From Planctomycetota bacterium (GTDB lineage: Bacteria > Planctomycetota > Phycisphaerae > UBA1845 > PWPN01): a DNA stretch of 64,000 bases. The position numbers were made by a program, and so were the translations under genes. This document shows positions 61,583 through 64,000 of this stretch, piece by piece. The DNA lies in contig JAKPHF010000049.1 of NCBI GenBank assembly GCA_029550525.1, positions 186,001 to 250,000 of the forward strand, written 5' to 3'. How positions within the stretch are numbered: position 1 is the first letter of the stretch; each line of letters begins with the position of its first letter. Under the pieces are notes generated by a model that worked only from the letters and a program-made list of their open reading frames with translations, had not been told where the DNA came from and made no database searches.

Positions 61583-62602
61583 TCACGGCCTCCAGAGAAC
61601 CGTGCAGAGATCCCGCACCAGGCCCGGCGTGAGCACACCAGGCCAGAGCAGGGCGTACACATCGACCATGCGGCTGGGGATGAACTTGGCCCGGAACTGC
61701 TGCAGCCCCGAGAAGCGGAAGAGTCGATCGAAGCGGCCGATCACCTGGCCCATGAGCCCGTCGCCGCCGAGCCGTTGTTCGCAGCGCGGTTTGGTGGGGT
61801 CGTAGAACGGGACGATGCCGCCGGTCACGAAATCCAAGCCTTCGGACTGAAAGACGGCCATGGCGGTGACCATGTTCAGTTCGTTGCTGCCGCGCAGGGC
61901 ATCGGGTCGGCGAACCAGATCCTGGAGGTATTGGCCGCGAGTGCTGACCGGCGAGCAGACGAGCAGACTTTCAATGCGGTCGTCGGCCTGGACGACGAAG
62001 TAGCGCCGACGCTCCGCATTCTCCAGCGGCGCGGTCCGCAGGAAGGATCGACTCCGCCGCTCCGGCCGGGCCTGCATCCAGGCTTCGGTGACCTCTTCGA
62101 TGCCGCGGCGGATGTCAGCATCCTGCATGGGATGGACTTCCCGGGCAACGCCGCCGTTCTTGCGGACGTGATTGCAGGCTTGTCGCACCTCGTTGAAGCG
62201 TTTGCCGCGCGTCTGCCAGGTGCTCAGATCGTAGAACGGTTCCGTGCCGAGCCAAACGGAGTGGAAGCTGTCGCGGGGCAGCCGCTCGACGGTGGGGCGG
62301 CCGATGCCCAACAGGACGGCGTGCTTGCCGCGAGCGGCCGCGTAGTCGCGAAAGCGGCTGATCAATCCGATTGCCTCTTCCGGCGGCCCAACCGGATCGC
62401 GCCACGCAATCAAGGCGAACGCCCGTTCTTGAAACGGCAGGAAGGCTCGCCGGTGCGGAGCCCACAAGAGCTTCCACGGGTCGTCGGAGATGGCGTGGAT
62501 CTGGCCGGAGAGCGTCGAATATCGGTCGAGCAACTCCGAGGCGGCGGCTCTTGTCTCGCGAGAGCTGGTGATGTCGAAGCCGGTGGCCCGGCCGCCCAGC
62601 AT
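61583..62602 (-). CDS. MprF C-terminal-like aminoacyl-lipid transferase (DUF2156)
   Basis: About 339 aa, related to the C-terminal (synthase) domain of MprF, which moves lysine or another amino acid from aminoacyl-tRNA onto phosphatidylglycerol. Visible segments are PWKLLWAPHRRAFLPF, FALIAWRDPVGP, FYDLSTWQTRGKRFNEVRQA, ELNMVTAMAVFQSEGLDFVT, and FRFSGLQQFRAKFIPS. The N-terminal flippase helices of full MprF are absent. The start is uncertain; ATG 62602 gives a plausible length, whereas the open frame reaches further upstream without family support. It is downstream of an MMPL transporter. Confidence 0.78.
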   Translation of the reverse strand: MLGGRATGFDITSSRETRAAASELLDRYSTLSGQIHAISDDPWKLLWAPHRRAFLPFQERAFALIAWRDPVGPPEEAIGLISRFRDYAAARGKHAVLLGIGRPTVERLPRDSFHSVWLGTEPFYDLSTWQTRGKRFNEVRQACNHVRKNGGVAREVHPMQDADIRRGIEEVTEAWMQARPERRSRSFLRTAPLENAERRRYFVVQADDRIESLLVCSPVSTRGQYLQDLVRRPDALRGSNELNMVTAMAVFQSEGLDFVTGGIVPFYDPTKPRCEQRLGGDGLMGQVIGRFDRLFRFSGLQQFRAKFIPSRMVDVYALLWPGVLTPGLVRDLCTVLWRP

Positions 62603-62894
62603 GCCCGAGATGCGGCGGAACGAAAGCCCGCCGAGTTCAGTCAGCCGCCGCACCAGCGGACGCCGACAACTCAGGCGTGGCAAACCAAAACCTTCTATCG
62701 GAATCGCAATCGACACACCGTTCTCCACCAACACCGGGATCAGTTCGCGCCGGCCTGGTCTGATTATCCTCGACCTGTGCTTCCGTGGAAAGAGGCTGCG
62801 GCTAAACCATGCGTGATTGTCTTGAAATACCGGTGTTCCCCCGCCATATTCCGCAGTCAACCCAAACCGTCGCGAAAGGCCATCGCCCAGGTTT
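62603..62894. other. 292-base spacer between the transferase and MMPL genes
   Basis: Contains the disputed N-terminal open frame of the transferase. No repeat element or promoter pair was convincing. If the transferase starts near 62734 (GTG), part of this is coding. Confidence 0.35.
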
Positions 62895-64000
62895 TCACAC
62901 GGACAACCACTCAATCGGCGGGTGGAGGAAGCGTGCTGCTTTCGAGAGGGTTCGTCGCGTAAGGACGATGAAGCAGGGGAGCAACAGCGGACGCACGACG
63001 AAAGTATCGATGAGCATGCCCAGTCCCAGAGCGAAGCCCAGTTGCTGGAGCATTTTGACTTCGCCCACAACCATGCTGCCCAGCGTGGCGGCCATGATGA
63101 GTCCGCACGAGGAGATGACGCGGCCGGTCTGCACGAGCGCGCGATGCGTCGCCGAGGTAACGTCGTCGTTGCGGCATTCCTGAGCCAGGCGAACGGCGAA
63201 GAACAGGTTGTAGTCCTGGCCCACCGCCACCATCACAATGAACAAAAAGACCTGCACTTCCCAGTCCAGGCCCGGACTGCCGAGCCAAGTGAAGATCCAG
63301 TAGCTCACGCCCAGCGTGGCCAGATAGCCCACAACCGTCGAGGCGACCATGAACACCGAAAGCACGATGTCGCGCAGCAAGATGGCCACGATCAGGAACA
63401 TCACGGACAACGACAGGATACTCACGCGGCGAAAGTCGCTCTGCGTGACGTCGCGTAGTTCCATCGTTTCGGCGGTCGCGCCCGAGATGTGGATCTCCGC
63501 GGGAAAGGCGACACGGGCGAGCGATTTTTCGGAAGCCGCGCGAAGCCGCTCGACGCAGGCCATGGCTTCGGGGCTTTGCGGGGCGTTCTCCAACGTGGCC
63601 GAGAACCACATGGCCCGGCGGTCCTGTGAGAGGAACTCGGATTGGACGCGGCCGCCGCCGAGCAGAAGCGCCGCGACGTTGGAAATACCGCCATCGCGAA
63701 CGCCCAACGGCGTGGACAGTCCGCGGAGGTCCGCCAGGCCGGGCGTGTCCCGCAAGTCGGAGGCAAGTTTCATCGACGTCAGGATCCACCGATCCACCGG
63801 CTGGGACGCGGGGCTGACGACGAGGAACTTCGCGTGTGAGATTTCGCCGTCGCTCCAGTGGCGGCGAATGATGTCCATGCCTTGGCGGGCACTGTAGTGA
63901 GCGGACAGGCTGGAATGAGCATCGTAGCACCACGAGAGCGTCGTCGCCTGAAGTGCCGGCGGCGCGAGGACAGCCAGCGTCAACAGGAGCACCCATCCCG
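62895..64000 (-). CDS. MMPL/RND-family transporter, C-terminal half (partial)
   Basis: The 5' end lies beyond the window: the frame stays open to the edge. The 368 visible residues are the second half of an MMPL-type RND exporter. They include a first hydrophobic helix, a periplasmic domain (about 20-185), and then five membrane helices with the family motif GQDYNLFFAVRLAQE (Asp in the proton path). The C-terminal helices have GMLIDTFVVRPLLLPC. Such proteins export lipids, pigments or hopanoids. It is followed by the MprF-C-like gene on the same strand, which may relate to lipid modification. Confidence 0.9.
   Translation of the reverse strand, partial: GWVLLLTLAVLAPPALQATTLSWCYDAHSSLSAHYSARQGMDIIRRHWSDGEISHAKFLVVSPASQPVDRWILTSMKLASDLRDTPGLADLRGLSTPLGVRDGGISNVAALLLGGGRVQSEFLSQDRRAMWFSATLENAPQSPEAMACVERLRAASEKSLARVAFPAEIHISGATAETMELRDVTQSDFRRVSILSLSVMFLIVAILLRDIVLSVFMVASTVVGYLATLGVSYWIFTWLGSPGLDWEVQVFLFIVMVAVGQDYNLFFAVRLAQECRNDDVTSATHRALVQTGRVISSCGLIMAATLGSMVVGEVKMLQQLGFALGLGMLIDTFVVRPLLLPCFIVLTRRTLSKAARFLHPPIEWLSV

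Noticed and set aside
61112..62962. 616-aa plus-strand open frame opposite the MprF-like and cyclotransferase genes
   Set aside because: No recognisable domain and crosses two real minus-strand genes.

Overview
High-GC bacterial chromosome of about 64 kb. No tRNA, rRNA, CRISPR array, prophage or insertion sequence was recognised. The gene content points to Planctomycetota, possibly a Phycisphaerae-like lineage. The clues are two secreted DUF1080-type proteins, a DUF1570 HExxH protein, Tat-exported sugar-isomerase-like proteins, a DUF6485 Cys-rich protein, a giant AsmA-like protein, a four-PDZ site-2 protease, and intergenic spacers full of short dispersed palindromic or low-complexity repeats. 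This assignment is inferred from family knowledge and was not tested by any search.

Layout. 1-2.9 kb: the 3' end of an isocitrate/isopropylmalate dehydrogenase gene, hemC and a Tat-exported protein. 3.0-5.6 kb: an NtrC-type response regulator and its histidine kinase. 6.4-10 kb: a MacA/MacB-like tripartite efflux pump. 10-15.6 kb: queA, a lipoprotein, prmC with a secreted TPR-like protein, and a DUF488 gene. 15.6-19.2 kb: a BshB1-like deacetylase, three small lipoproteins and a double-GNAT protein. 19.3-23.2 kb: a TIM-barrel isomerase, ilvC and a DUF1080 protein. 23.3-28.8 kb: rhomboid protease, Nudix hydrolase, dxr and a site-2 protease. 29-35.7 kb: a Gfo/Idh/MocA oxidoreductase and a dipeptide ABC transporter operon. 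35.7-40.4 kb: LolA-like protein, asd, nfo, yjbQ and an SDR. 40.6-45.8 kb: rpoD and dnaG (a macromolecular-synthesis-type pair) behind a near-consensus promoter, then an rlmN/cfr gene. 45.9-53 kb: a secreted glycosidase-like protein, small proteins, a CBS protein, an archaeo-eukaryotic-primase-like protein overlapping a TIM-barrel gene, and a sigma-70-family factor. 53-57.6 kb: a 1501-aa AsmA-like protein with five repeats. 57.9-64 kb: a DUF1570 protein, then a minus-strand run of MMPL transporter, MprF-C-like transferase, glutaminyl cyclotransferase, CsrA-receiver fusion and DUF4112 protein.

The two most unusual finds are separate. The first (59754-60401) is a protein whose first 47 residues align without gaps to the RNA-binding regulator CsrA, keeping Arg6 and Arg44. 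That segment is fused to a CheY-like receiver whose phospho-acceptor Asp is replaced by Glu. The second (49798-51243) is a 481-aa protein with the catalytic signature of archaeo-eukaryotic primases and a C-terminal four-Cys region resembling the PriL iron-sulphur domain. Both are sequence-level inferences and need profile searches and structure prediction.

The intergenic DNA is itself notable. At least five unrelated short repeat families recur at many loci, and they generate many spurious ORFs. Most long antisense ORFs are GC-driven shadows and were left out. Start codons were adjusted to internal ATG/GTG codons wherever a ribosome binding site or family alignment supported it.
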